Of a DNA stretch of 64,000 bases, positions 8,393-17,197 are shown piece by piece. The notes beneath the pieces were generated by a model. That model did no database searches. It was not told the origin of the DNA and worked only from the letters and a program-made list of their open reading frames with translations. Each line of letters begins with the position of its first letter. Within the stretch, counting starts at the first letter, position 1. Source of the DNA: Clostridia bacterium (GTDB lineage: Bacteria > Bacillota > Clostridia > UMGS1840); assembly GCA_017625695.1 (NCBI GenBank), contig JAGAKI010000073.1:34058-98057 (forward strand), in the 5' to 3' direction. A program made the translations under genes and the position numbers.

Positions 8393-9277
8393 ATGACAAG
8401 ATCAGGTTTTGTTGCTTTGGTGGGGCGTCCCAACACGGGAAAATCCACTTTATTAAACAGTATTATCGGAGAAAAAGTGGCGATTGTGTCTTATCGTTCC
8501 CAGACCACCCGTAACCGGATTGTGGGCATTTTAACCCAAGGGGATGACCAGATTGTGTTTACAGACACTCCCGGTATCCATACGCCCAAAACCCGGCTGG
8601 GAGAGGAAATGATGTCGGCGGCAAACGGTGCGGTGTCAGATTGCGACCTGACCGTTTTAGTGGCAGAACCCCGTCTCCCCGGTGATATTGAAAAGAAAAT
8701 TATTGAGAATTTCAAGAAGAACAATATTCCTGCTATTTTAGTGTTAAATAAAATTGACACCATTCCCAAGGAAAAGCTTTTGCCGGTGATTTTAGAATAT
8801 TCCAAGCTGTATGATTTTATCGAAGTGGTGCCTGTTTCCGCTTTGAAACGGGACGGTATTGACCTGCTCATCAGCATTTTAAAAGAACATCTGATTGAGG
8901 GGCCGTTCTTCTATCCTGAGGATATGAAAACTGACACCGATCCCCGGATGCAGATTTGTGAAATCATCCGTGAAAAGCTGTTGAAACTGTTAAATGAGGA
9001 AATTCCTCACGGATTGGCTCTGGAAACCGTACAGATGCAGGAGTCTGCCAATTTGTTAAAATGCGGTGTCAATATTTATTGCGAAAAAGACGGACATAAA
9101 CGAATCATCATCGGAAAAGAAGGCTCGTTCTTAAAAAAAATCGGTACCATGGCAAGAGAAGAACTTGAGAAAAAATACGGGAAAAAAGTTCATCTGGAGC
9201 TTTGGGTCAAAGTGAACCGTGACTGGCGAAATAATATCTATAAAATCCGAACCTTCGGTTTATCGGATGTGGAATAA
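8393..9277 (+). CDS. era: GTPase Era
   Basis: 294-residue GTPase that binds the 3' end of 16S rRNA during 30S assembly. The G1 motif GRPNTGKST is at 11-19, DTPG at 58-61 and NKID at 119-122. The C-terminal KH domain carries IIIGKEGSFLKKIG (about 237-250). The frame is open from an ATG at 8321, but the ATG at 8393 has a GAGAAGGG site and gives the standard N terminus. mntP follows after 12 bases. Confidence 0.96.
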   Translation: MTRSGFVALVGRPNTGKSTLLNSIIGEKVAIVSYRSQTTRNRIVGILTQGDDQIVFTDTPGIHTPKTRLGEEMMSAANGAVSDCDLTVLVAEPRLPGDIEKKIIENFKKNNIPAILVLNKIDTIPKEKLLPVILEYSKLYDFIEVVPVSALKRDGIDLLISILKEHLIEGPFFYPEDMKTDTDPRMQICEIIREKLLKLLNEEIPHGLALETVQMQESANLLKCGVNIYCEKDGHKRIIIGKEGSFLKKIGTMAREELEKKYGKKVHLELWVKVNRDWRNNIYKIRTFGLSDVE

Positions 9278-9289
9278 AAAGGAATACTT

Positions 9290-9838
9290 ATGAATTTTAC
9301 TGATATTATTATGATTGGCATCGGTCTTAGTATGGATGCAGTTGCCGTTTCCCTAACTAACGGTATGGTTTATCGGATGGGGAAGGACAAAAAATTTATG
9401 ATGCCCGTATTTTTCGGGATTTTTCAGGGATTGATGCCCTTGCTGGGTTACTTTACCGGTGGCATTTTTTCCAAATGGTTGGTTCGGTATTCGGGTTGGA
9501 TTATCTTTTTCATTTTAGGTTTTTTGGGAGCTAAGATGGTAAAAGAGGGACTTTCTCATGAAAGGTTAGAAAAAAAAGAACCCACTGTAATGACTTACGG
9601 GGTTCTTTTTGTGCAGGCAATTGCTACCAGTATTGATGCGTTTGCAGTGGGAATTGCTTTTTGTACTACATGTGTATCCATCTGGTCCTCATCAGCGATT
9701 ATTTGTGTGACAACTTTTATCTGTAGTTTCATTGCGGTGCTGATAGGCAAAAAGTTCGGAGAATTTTTAGGGAAAAAAGCGGAAGTGTTCGGCGGTTCAA
9801 TTCTGATTCTTCTTGCTCTTAAGGCGCTTTTGTTTTAG
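9290..9838 (+). CDS. mntP: Manganese efflux pump MntP (DUF204)
   Basis: 182-residue inner-membrane protein with six predicted helices built as two repeats. Each repeat has the acidic transport motif: SMDAVAVSLTNG (about 14-25) and TSIDAFAVGIAF (about 109-120). It exports excess Mn(II). No yybP-ykoY manganese riboswitch is visible in the 12-base gap after era, so regulation at this site is not evident. Its last 42 bases overlap the end of a convergent gene. Confidence 0.92.
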   Translation: MNFTDIIMIGIGLSMDAVAVSLTNGMVYRMGKDKKFMMPVFFGIFQGLMPLLGYFTGGIFSKWLVRYSGWIIFFILGFLGAKMVKEGLSHERLEKKEPTVMTYGVLFVQAIATSIDAFAVGIAFCTTCVSIWSSSAIICVTTFICSFIAVLIGKKFGEFLGKKAEVFGGSILILLALKALLF

Positions 9839-10399
9839 CGGTTTTTCTTCTGCTTCGGGAGGGCAAATCCAACTTTTTGGGGTACATAAAATTCCTAAAA
9901 AAGCGGTGATCACTGCCTGGATGGAAGAAATCAGTACCACGGTGGTACCTGCCATACAAACGGCGAATACTTCTTCCATCTCCTGCTCATAGAAAAACAT
10001 AAAAATCCGTTGTCCCACATAATCGTAGGGGATGCTGTTATGAAATAAAATGGTGAACAGAATATAGAAAAACAAGTCGCAAACAAAGACTTCACCGGCG
10101 ACAAAGCACCAGCTGTTTAAGCGGGTGCTTTTTTGTTTTAACTGACCGCCTACCAGAATGGCAATTAACACACCGCTTAACAGAAACCATACAAAAGACT
10201 GCCCGTGTATGAGGCAGGCAATGGCAAGCATGGTGACCGATGCACATAAAATTCCTGCACCGGTTCCCAAAAGGGCAGAGGTGTACAACGTACCGGTATG
10301 GTAAGGCAACAGAGGCAACTGAAAGTAATGTGCCACGCCAAAGAGCACCAGATTTAAGGCGATGCCGATATAGATGAGAGTAATGTTTTTTTGGTTCAT
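9797..10399 (-). CDS. Uncharacterised multi-pass membrane protein (ECF S-component-like)
   Basis: 200 residues with about five to six hydrophobic helices and a Lys-rich cytoplasmic tail (EKPLKQKRLKSKKNQN). Spacing and hydrophobicity recall substrate-binding components of ECF transporters, but no family signature is certain. It lies 22 bases after the phosphodiester glycosidase gene and is probably co-transcribed with it. The 3' end overlaps mntP tail-to-tail by 42 bases. Real as a gene by length and membrane pattern; function unknown. Confidence 0.6.
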   Translation of the reverse strand: MNQKNITLIYIGIALNLVLFGVAHYFQLPLLPYHTGTLYTSALLGTGAGILCASVTMLAIACLIHGQSFVWFLLSGVLIAILVGGQLKQKSTRLNSWCFVAGEVFVCDLFFYILFTILFHNSIPYDYVGQRIFMFFYEQEMEEVFAVCMAGTTVVLISSIQAVITAFLGILCTPKSWICPPEAEEKPLKQKRLKSKKNQN

Positions 10400-10421
10400 G
10401 GAGAATTTGTTTCCTTACGGT

Positions 10422-12491
10422 TTAATTTTCAAACAGTTTCTTGGAGAAAATCTGATAGTTCATTTGTGATTCATTGCAAAAAACAGAAAGATAATGCGTT
10501 TCTTTTTCTAAGAAGGTATCAATGGTGCCTTCTTCTTTTTCTAAGGAAAGCACACGGATTCCATCCTGCATTTTTTGGAGCTTGGTTTCCTTGCCGCGAA
10601 CGAGAATCAGTATATTTTTTCCTTTTTCATGGGCAGTGGTAAGCGTTTTGTAAAACAAGTCAGTTTCCTGCTCCCGAAGGAAGATGAGCGGCTCTTTCAT
10701 CACGAAAATCAGATTGTTTTTCTGGGAATCAAGCGTTTTTGTGAGTTTGTTCCATTCGGTCATATCTTTTCCTAAAATCTGTCCGCCTGAATTGTCAATA
10801 TAAACCATTTCCAGATAGGGATGTTCCGGCAATTCTTTGGAGAAAGGGTTCACCCCGCTGGGAAGTTTTTCTAAGGTTTTTGCAGGCAGAAGCCGTTCAA
10901 ACAGGGTGTTGTCACGATTACCGCCGTCATAGAAAGAAAAGGCAAGCGGGGCTTCACTGTTTTCTGCCATTTTATCAACAACAGGGAGGGTGTCTGCTAC
11001 CGGAATCTCGTCACTCAGTTGGAATTCTTCTTCGGTTACAGTCCGGGTGTAGCCATCCTGGTTGGTTACCCGATAGGTACCATTTTTTTGTTTTACTCCT
11101 GCGATGGCAGGTTCTACAATTGTAATCTGTAATTCTTTTACCACATCTTCATAGGCAATCACAAGGATGTCTTTGCCGACGGTATCTCCATAGAGAAAAC
11201 CGTCTTTTACCGTTGCGGTATTGTTTTTTACCGAGAAAGAAACGTCTGTTTCCTCAATGGTGATTGGAAGACCGTTTTCATCATATACAGAGAAATTGAT
11301 TTTTTGAGGAATGTTCCGGTAAAGTAACATATCCTCTGCTACGATGCCAAAGGGTTTGGCATCGGGATAGTCAGAAATCAGTCCCACCGCATTGGCAACG
11401 GGACGCTCATATCCGCTTGCCAGCTCGTGAATGTAGGAAAGCTCACCGGTAGTGTTGTCGATGACCGCACATTGGGTAGAACCGCCGCCATCCAGAGAAA
11501 AAGCGTAATAGGCACCTTCTTTCTGACAAAGTTCAGCCATCTTTTTCTGGGTGAGACCTTTCTGATTGACTGCAGTAATCATCCAAATGGTTTTTCCATC
11601 TTCTGAAATTCCCAATGCGGGGAAAGAGTCGGAATATTTCGGATAAGACATTTTTTTTACAAGTTCCCCTTCCTTGACCAGGAGGGAACCGCCACCTACG
11701 GTGAAATCAGGAACAAAGGATAAGTCCGGCGTGGTAAGAATTTCCAGAGAAACCGTATCACCGACTTGCACCTGTTCAAACAAGGTGGTCAAATCGGATA
11801 GCCCTGCCAGGACGTAGCCGTTTTCCGGGATTTTTATCGGTGGCATATCCCGACGGATTTCGGTTAGCATACCGTCTTCAATTACAAGCTCCACTAACGT
11901 TCCGTAAGACCCCAGAGATTCTTCTCCCCAATGGCTGTCAAAAAGGGCAACGCCCTCTAAAGAGGAATGTTTATTATAAGTTTTCACATATTCAAACACT
12001 CGGTCGGAAAATCCAATTTTGATTTGGGTGGAAAAAATATCAAAAGAATACTGTCCATCCTGTCGATAGGAAAAGGAATACACACTTTCTTCCAGAGCGT
12101 TACTGATCATTTTGCCGTCTTTGGCATTGTAGCCGACTGCAGAGCCTTGTCCGGATTCGCTTCCCCGATTGAAATAATCGGCATTCATCGCTACCTTGGC
12201 ACCGTTTTCTCCGGCAATGGTCAGTGTGGGTTTTAAGACTTTTGCTCCGTCTGACGGGTAGAGAGAAGTAAAGGTCAGATTGGGATTGGAAAGGTCACAC
12301 TCCACAACCTGATATTTGAAAAACTCTCCGTCTACAACCGTATCAATCAGACGCACCTCCACACCGTTGACCGGTTGATAGGCGGTTATTTCAGTTAGCC
12401 CGTCATCTGCTGAACCGGTTGATAGAAATAGTTGCAGCATCAGGGATAACACAGTCAGTAATTTTATCAAAAACGGGAATGGTTTACGCAT
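10422..12491 (-). CDS. Secreted phosphodiester glycosidase family protein (NAGPA domain)
   Basis: 689 residues starting with a signal peptide (about 1-28, KLLTVLSLMLQLFLSTGSA). A NAGPA-type domain at about 90-350 has NADYFNRGSES, VGGGSLLVKEGE, FPALGISEDGKTIWM and the glycine-rich FSLDGGGSTQ with PVANAVGL. Such proteins cleave phosphodiester-linked sugars, possibly cell-envelope polymers. The last 300 residues look like beta-sandwich material without a clear family. Its promoter is 12614-12642 on the minus strand, and it is divergent from the SLH gene. Confidence 0.82.
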   Translation of the reverse strand: MRKPFPFLIKLLTVLSLMLQLFLSTGSADDGLTEITAYQPVNGVEVRLIDTVVDGEFFKYQVVECDLSNPNLTFTSLYPSDGAKVLKPTLTIAGENGAKVAMNADYFNRGSESGQGSAVGYNAKDGKMISNALEESVYSFSYRQDGQYSFDIFSTQIKIGFSDRVFEYVKTYNKHSSLEGVALFDSHWGEESLGSYGTLVELVIEDGMLTEIRRDMPPIKIPENGYVLAGLSDLTTLFEQVQVGDTVSLEILTTPDLSFVPDFTVGGGSLLVKEGELVKKMSYPKYSDSFPALGISEDGKTIWMITAVNQKGLTQKKMAELCQKEGAYYAFSLDGGGSTQCAVIDNTTGELSYIHELASGYERPVANAVGLISDYPDAKPFGIVAEDMLLYRNIPQKINFSVYDENGLPITIEETDVSFSVKNNTATVKDGFLYGDTVGKDILVIAYEDVVKELQITIVEPAIAGVKQKNGTYRVTNQDGYTRTVTEEEFQLSDEIPVADTLPVVDKMAENSEAPLAFSFYDGGNRDNTLFERLLPAKTLEKLPSGVNPFSKELPEHPYLEMVYIDNSGGQILGKDMTEWNKLTKTLDSQKNNLIFVMKEPLIFLREQETDLFYKTLTTAHEKGKNILILVRGKETKLQKMQDGIRVLSLEKEEGTIDTFLEKETHYLSVFCNESQMNYQIFSKKLFEN

Positions 12492-12613
12492 ATTAAGTTC
12501 TCCTTGTTATGTACGTTTTTTTATGTTCAGACGGCTAAAAAAGAATAAAGTTCTACGAAATGAAACAATACTGTTTTCCACATTTTGGAACGTTTAAAAT
12601 CATCCATGGTGCT

Positions 12614-12642
12614 ATTATAGTACGAAAGTTTTTCTCCGTCAA
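12614..12642 (-). promoter_or_regulatory. Sigma-A promoter for the phosphodiester glycosidase gene
   Basis: On the minus strand TTGACG (12637-12642) and TATAAT (12614-12619) are separated by 17 bases. Transcription would start about 115 bases before the ATG. The remainder of the 310-base gap between the two divergent genes holds only this and the opposite promoter. Confidence 0.75.
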
Positions 12643-12715
12643 TCTTTTTTACGAAAAAAACGTAGAAAACAAACAAAGAAAACATAATTTTTTCGTGGAA
12701 TCTTTTGAAAACACC

Positions 12716-12744
12716 TTGACGAAACAGCAAAAATAAAGTAAAAT
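12716..12744 (+). promoter_or_regulatory. Sigma-A promoter for the SLH gene
   Basis: TTGACG (12716-12721), 17-base spacer, TAAAAT (12739-12744), about 50 bases before the GTG start. It is back-to-back with the promoter at 12614-12642. Confidence 0.7.
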
Positions 12745-12801
12745 ATAATAGATGGTTTCTGCAATGAAATCGAAGGAATTTCCCGAAGGAGTTGACAGAG
12801 T

Positions 12802-13842
12802 GTGAAAAAACTGATTTCATTTTTTTTGACTGTTGTTTTGCTTGTTTCACAGGTCTCTGTTTGCTTTGCGAGAAATGTATCTACTTATGAAGTTCTTTTC
12901 AGTATGGACCCTGTATTGATTGAGCGGTTCCGGGAAGGCGGACTGGAAGACGAGATGATTCAAGATTTTATGGGGATTCTGGATGACGAGGCAGACAAGC
13001 TTCAGAAACCGGATGACCGTGAAAATCTGGAATATTTCTTTTTGGGACTGCTGTTTATGTACATCTTTCAGCAGGAAGAGTATGCTCCGGTGGTAGTTGC
13101 CTTTGATCGCAGTTTCCAGGACGAAGTTGTTTATATGGCGGAAACCGGACGTATTCCGGAAAGTATGGAGCTGTTTTTCCTTTCTGTGATGGGAAACAGC
13201 CTGGCATATGTTCCGCCGGAGGAGGAGCCTGAACTGTGGGATGACAGTAATCCGGAAACAGAGCCGGAGATTACCCCCTCTCCAACACCACAACCTCCGT
13301 TTTCAGATTTGGCAGGATATGAATGGGCGACCCCCTACATCAGTATGCTGTATCGGGATGGTTTGATTTCGGGATATGCGGACGGAACTTATGCACCTGA
13401 CCGGTTTATGACCCGAGGAGAACTGACCCATCTGATTGTCAAAGCGTTTTTGGATAAGTCCTATTGTTATGACAGCAGCAGATTTTCAGATGTGTGCCAA
13501 ACAGATTGGTATTATCAGGATTTACTGACGGCAGAATATTACTCATTGTTTCAGTGGATTTATGACAAGGAGTTTGATTCCGGACAACCGGTTACCCGTC
13601 AGGAGCTATGTGCCATTGTCTACCGGGCGTGTCGCCGAAGCGACATTTTTCCACCGAAAAAAGAACCCGGCGTGGAATTTCTGGATTTTTCGGAAATTGC
13701 CAATTATGCTTATGACCCTATTTCTGAATTACAGCAATCGGGTTGTGTCAGCGGGTATGCAGACGGATATTTTTATCCCCGGAAATTAGCTACCCGTGCA
13801 GAAGCTGCCAAGGTAATTGCTTTGGCGTTACAGCTTTCTTAA
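12802..13842 (+). CDS. Secreted protein with three S-layer homology domains
   Basis: 346 residues from a GTG start with GAAGGAG 11 bases upstream. A signal peptide ends near residue 24 (VSQVSVCFA). Residues 25-145 are an acidic helical region of unknown function, followed by a Pro/Glu/Thr linker. Three SLH domains begin at FSDLAGYEWATPYI, FSDVCQTDWYYQDL and FLDFSEIANYAYDP; the first and third keep the GYADG motif, the second is degenerate. SLH domains bind pyruvylated wall polymers, so the protein is probably displayed at the surface. Confidence 0.88.
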   Translation: MKKLISFFLTVVLLVSQVSVCFARNVSTYEVLFSMDPVLIERFREGGLEDEMIQDFMGILDDEADKLQKPDDRENLEYFFLGLLFMYIFQQEEYAPVVVAFDRSFQDEVVYMAETGRIPESMELFFLSVMGNSLAYVPPEEEPELWDDSNPETEPEITPSPTPQPPFSDLAGYEWATPYISMLYRDGLISGYADGTYAPDRFMTRGELTHLIVKAFLDKSYCYDSSRFSDVCQTDWYYQDLLTAEYYSLFQWIYDKEFDSGQPVTRQELCAIVYRACRRSDIFPPKKEPGVEFLDFSEIANYAYDPISELQQSGCVSGYADGYFYPRKLATRAEAAKVIALALQLS

Positions 13843-13889
13843 AATAAAAATAGTTTCGTTTTTTGATACAGAAAGGAACGGTTTGGAAA

Positions 13890-15764
13890 ATGAAAAAAAT
13901 TGTGTTATTGATATTGATGGTATACGTAATGATGCTGGGTGTTTCAGCGGAACCTGTGCAGCCTGTTGAAAATGCACCGATTGCGGTGGAACAAGAAGCA
14001 GCGGCTCCTTCTAATCCCGTGCCTCAGCAACCTGCAACTGCGGCACCTGTCGTACAGCAGGAAACTGCCCCTGTGACAGTACCTGCAGCGACACCTGTTC
14101 CGGCGGTGAAAGCACCTGCTCCGGTTGCACAGCAACCTGTGGCTACAGCTCCGGTAGCAGGAGAACCGACTCCCACTCCACAACCTTTGCCTTACTTAGG
14201 AAGTGCAGATGTTTCGATTTTATTTACCACCGATATTCACGGAAATTTCCAGCGTGATGAAAAAACCGGCGTGTTGGGATATTCCGGTATCAATGCCATT
14301 GCCCGTTCTGTTCCGAACAGCATTTTAGTGGACGGCGGTGACTATTTATCTTCCGGCCAATTTGTATCGGAAGACAGTGTGAATTCCATTCTTTCCTTAA
14401 TGAATGCAACTGGATATCATGTTGCAGGGATCGGGGAAACTGATCTTGCTCACGGTGTTGCGGTTTTAAAGGATGTAAAAGACAGAGCAGCATTTCATAT
14501 GCTTTCTTCCAACGTAACCACCGGTCTGGACCGTACACCTTTGCTTGGAGATACCATTATTCTTGATGTACAAGGTATCAGAGTTGGATTTTTCTCTCTG
14601 TTGAACCCTGAACTCCGATTGTCTGCCAGCTTACAGGAATTAACTGATGTTTATTTGGAAGATGCCAGCAAAATGGCACAGGCAAGTGTCAACTCCTTAA
14701 AACAGCAGGGTGCAGACGTGATTATTGCTGTGAGCCATATGGGAAATCAGAGTGGCTCCGGTATTGACCAGATTGCAGCCTTTGTATCCGGTATTGATTA
14801 TATTTTTGACGGTCATGATCACGTAGAAGAAACCGGACGTTTTATTGGTGACACTATGATTATCAATCCCGGTGCAGGCGGAACTCAGCTGGTACAGTTA
14901 GATTTACATTTCGGTCCGGGGAAAGAGATTACCGGTTTTTCCACTACTCAGTGGTTCTACGAAGCAACCAAGAGCCTTGCTATGGATCCTGCTCTGGTTG
15001 CACTGGAAGAGTCCATTGTTGCACAGCAGAACGAATTTTTAAAAGAAAGTGTTGCCGTATCCCGTGTGGATATCGATTATACCGATGATATTTTATTCCG
15101 GTCTCATCCGTTAGGGAACTTTATTGCAGATGCTTACCGTGAAAAAACCAAGGCTACTGTTGCCCTGGTAGATGCGGGAAGCATTGCTGTGGGAATTCCC
15201 ACAGGAGATATCACCAAAGCCAGCATTCTTGCGATATTGCCCAAAAATCATTCCATTCAGACCAAAAAGATTACCCCTAAGATTCTGAAAACTGCTTTGG
15301 AAAGCGGTCTTTCCGGGATTACTCTGTTGGAGGACGGAATGGTTGACCCGGCATCTGCAACTGAAAAATTCCCCCAGATTTCCGGGGTTCGGGTGCAGGT
15401 TAACTTAAACAACGAGCCGGGAAAACGTGTGGTAAAAATGACCTTGGATAACGGGGTCAGCCTGAATCTGAACGATGACCGTACTTCGTTGATTATTGCC
15501 AGCAACACCGGCATTTTATCCGGACTGAATGACTACGGTATTTTTGAAATGCAGCCGGTTTTAGAAGAATATGATTCGGAAGGTCAGGCACTGTTGGAAT
15601 ATTTGAATTATACCGGAGAGTATTCTGAATACCAGTCCTCCAGAATTGAATTGACCGATAACCAGGAAAGTTACACGATGCTTCTTTTAACCATCGCCGT
15701 TGTATTTGCTTTTGTGGTGATGATTCTGATTCTGATTATCAAACTGATGGCAAGAGTTTCTTAA
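13890..15764 (+). CDS. Membrane-anchored 5'-nucleotidase-like metallophosphoesterase with an altered active site
   Basis: 624 residues. Order: signal peptide (1-20), a long Pro/Ala/Val/Gln-rich linker (about 20-108), a metallophosphoesterase domain, a 5'-nucleotidase C-terminal domain (HPLGNFIADAYREK onward), and a C-terminal membrane helix with a short basic tail. Metal motifs DIH (115-117), GGD (149-151), SHMG (His283) and GHDH (309-311) remain. The family's GNHEFD is GIGETD at 180-185, so the Asn ligand and catalytic His are gone. GAAAGGA precedes the ATG at 13890; the upstream in-frame ATG at 13863 lacks a comparable site. Catalysis is therefore doubtful. Confidence 0.85.
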   Translation: MKKIVLLILMVYVMMLGVSAEPVQPVENAPIAVEQEAAAPSNPVPQQPATAAPVVQQETAPVTVPAATPVPAVKAPAPVAQQPVATAPVAGEPTPTPQPLPYLGSADVSILFTTDIHGNFQRDEKTGVLGYSGINAIARSVPNSILVDGGDYLSSGQFVSEDSVNSILSLMNATGYHVAGIGETDLAHGVAVLKDVKDRAAFHMLSSNVTTGLDRTPLLGDTIILDVQGIRVGFFSLLNPELRLSASLQELTDVYLEDASKMAQASVNSLKQQGADVIIAVSHMGNQSGSGIDQIAAFVSGIDYIFDGHDHVEETGRFIGDTMIINPGAGGTQLVQLDLHFGPGKEITGFSTTQWFYEATKSLAMDPALVALEESIVAQQNEFLKESVAVSRVDIDYTDDILFRSHPLGNFIADAYREKTKATVALVDAGSIAVGIPTGDITKASILAILPKNHSIQTKKITPKILKTALESGLSGITLLEDGMVDPASATEKFPQISGVRVQVNLNNEPGKRVVKMTLDNGVSLNLNDDRTSLIIASNTGILSGLNDYGIFEMQPVLEEYDSEGQALLEYLNYTGEYSEYQSSRIELTDNQESYTMLLLTIAVVFAFVVMILILIIKLMARVS

Positions 15765-15798
15765 AAATGGTAAAGGGAAATGAAAGGAGAGTGTAATT

Positions 15799-16461
15799 TT
15801 GAAAATTGTCAGAAGAATTCTTTTGGTTCTTGTTTGCTTGATTCTGGTCGGATTTCTCGCCTATAAAATTGCATATCCTTATGTCGCACCGTTGGTATTT
15901 GACTATCTGGTGGATCACAATCTGAATGCCTTTATCAAGTTGGAACAATCTCTTTCTGAGTCTTTGCCTGAAGAGGTTACGGATCCACAGTCGGATGCTG
16001 ATGGTACTACGGATTCTCAAAAAACTTCGGGAGACGAACCGGACAGCAAAGCTCCTTTGGATGCGTCTGAAGAGAGTGTTTCTTCTCAGATTTCTGATAC
16101 CGATGCTCAGATAAGTCCTTCGGAAAAACCTGCACCACAAGGAAACGGTGTATCGAACGATGAAAAAACCCCTGCCGGAGAAAAACCTGATACCGATATT
16201 CAGGCTGTCAAAACGACGATGGGCGTTTTCTCAGGGGAACATCTGGCAAGAGCCTTGAAAAATATGTCTCCCAAAGACAAAACCCGAATCATTTCTTTGT
16301 GTCAGAGTGCAGTTTCTACCTCAGACATTTTGAAAGTCAGCAAAATGATGATGCAGGACGGCCTGACCAAAGAACAACAAAAATATATTGAAAATTATTT
16401 GCGGGATAATCTGTCTGTTCCCAATAAACGGGAAATTTTGGAAATATTAAAGAAATATTAA
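15799..16461 (+). CDS. Uncharacterised membrane-anchored protein
   Basis: 220 residues from a TTG start with AAAGGAGA eight bases away. One N-terminal helix (about 5-25, ILLVLVCLILVGFLAYKIA) is followed by a Ser/Asp/Glu/Pro-rich, probably disordered stretch (60-130) and a charged helical C-terminal domain with SPKDKTRIISLC and LTKEQQKYIENYL. I do not recognise the family. It follows the 5'-nucleotidase-like gene by 34 bases, so it is likely a partner in the same surface operon. Confidence 0.7.
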   Translation: MKIVRRILLVLVCLILVGFLAYKIAYPYVAPLVFDYLVDHNLNAFIKLEQSLSESLPEEVTDPQSDADGTTDSQKTSGDEPDSKAPLDASEESVSSQISDTDAQISPSEKPAPQGNGVSNDEKTPAGEKPDTDIQAVKTTMGVFSGEHLARALKNMSPKDKTRIISLCQSAVSTSDILKVSKMMMQDGLTKEQQKYIENYLRDNLSVPNKREILEILKKY

Positions 16462-16473
16462 GGAGCGAGCAAG

Positions 16474-17196
16474 TTGGAACAAAACAGGGAAATTTCATCT
16501 CATATCAGCGAAAATTTCACCATTTTCCAACGGGAAGATTGCTTTAAATTCGGCACCGATGCGGTGCTGTTGTCCCGCTTTGCAAAAATCCGGAAAAAAG
16601 ATGTTTTGTTTGATATTTGTTCCGGTACGGGAGCGGTTGGGTTCTTTTGCCAATTGCTGTATGACCCCAAAGAAATTCATTTTGTGGAAATTGATCCCGT
16701 GATGACAAAGTTATCGCAAAAAACGGCTTCCTATAATGACATAGAAGAAAAATGCCGGTTTTATTGTACCGATATCCGTGACCTTTCGGTTTCTGACGGT
16801 GTGATGGCAGATGTTATTACTGTAAATCCGCCATACTTTTTGGAGAAAAGCGGAAAGCTAAGTCAGAATGAAAACTTAAAAACTGCCCGTCATACCCAGC
16901 AATTTTCCCATAGTGTTCTGTTTTTGAAAGCTTATCGTATTCTTCGGGACGGAGGAAGAATTTTCCTGATTCAACGGGCACAAAATCTGGCAGAAATATT
17001 GTCAGGACTCCGGGAACACCGTTTGGAACCCAAACGACTTCGTATGGTGTATGGAAATCCCAAAAAAGACGCCAATCTGTTTTTGGTGGAAGCTGTGAAA
17101 AACGGCGGTGTGTGGATGGATTGTCTGCCACCTTTGAATCTCTATGATGAAAACGGCGAAATGACGGAAGAGTTTCGTCTGATGCAGGAGTTTTAA
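16474..17196 (+). CDS. tRNA1(Val) (adenine-37-N6)-methyltransferase-like protein (TrmN6/YfiC)
   Basis: 240-residue class I SAM methyltransferase. The N-terminal FKFGTDAVLLSRF is typical of TrmN6/YfiC, followed by the SAM-binding DICSGTGAVGFF and the amino-methylase motif VNPPYF. It modifies adenine next to the anticodon in the Enterobacteria; the Firmicutes version is assumed similar. The start is TTG with AAGGAGCGAG. The stop is one base before the rsmI start, and this trmN6-rsmI pairing is common in Firmicutes. Confidence 0.88.
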   Translation: MEQNREISSHISENFTIFQREDCFKFGTDAVLLSRFAKIRKKDVLFDICSGTGAVGFFCQLLYDPKEIHFVEIDPVMTKLSQKTASYNDIEEKCRFYCTDIRDLSVSDGVMADVITVNPPYFLEKSGKLSQNENLKTARHTQQFSHSVLFLKAYRILRDGGRIFLIQRAQNLAEILSGLREHRLEPKRLRMVYGNPKKDANLFLVEAVKNGGVWMDCLPPLNLYDENGEMTEEFRLMQEF

Positions 17197-17197
17197 T

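Noticed and set aside
9278..9289. Manganese riboswitch (yybP-ykoY) before mntP
   Set aside because: A 12-base gap after era cannot hold one.
12527..12850. Minus-strand frame of 107 codons between the divergent surface genes
   Set aside because: It covers both divergent promoters and the SLH start and has Phe/Lys-rich composition from AT-rich non-coding DNA.
13944..14183. Minus-strand Arg/Cys/His-rich frame
   Set aside because: Shadow of the Ala/Pro-rich linker coding of the 5'-nucleotidase-like gene.
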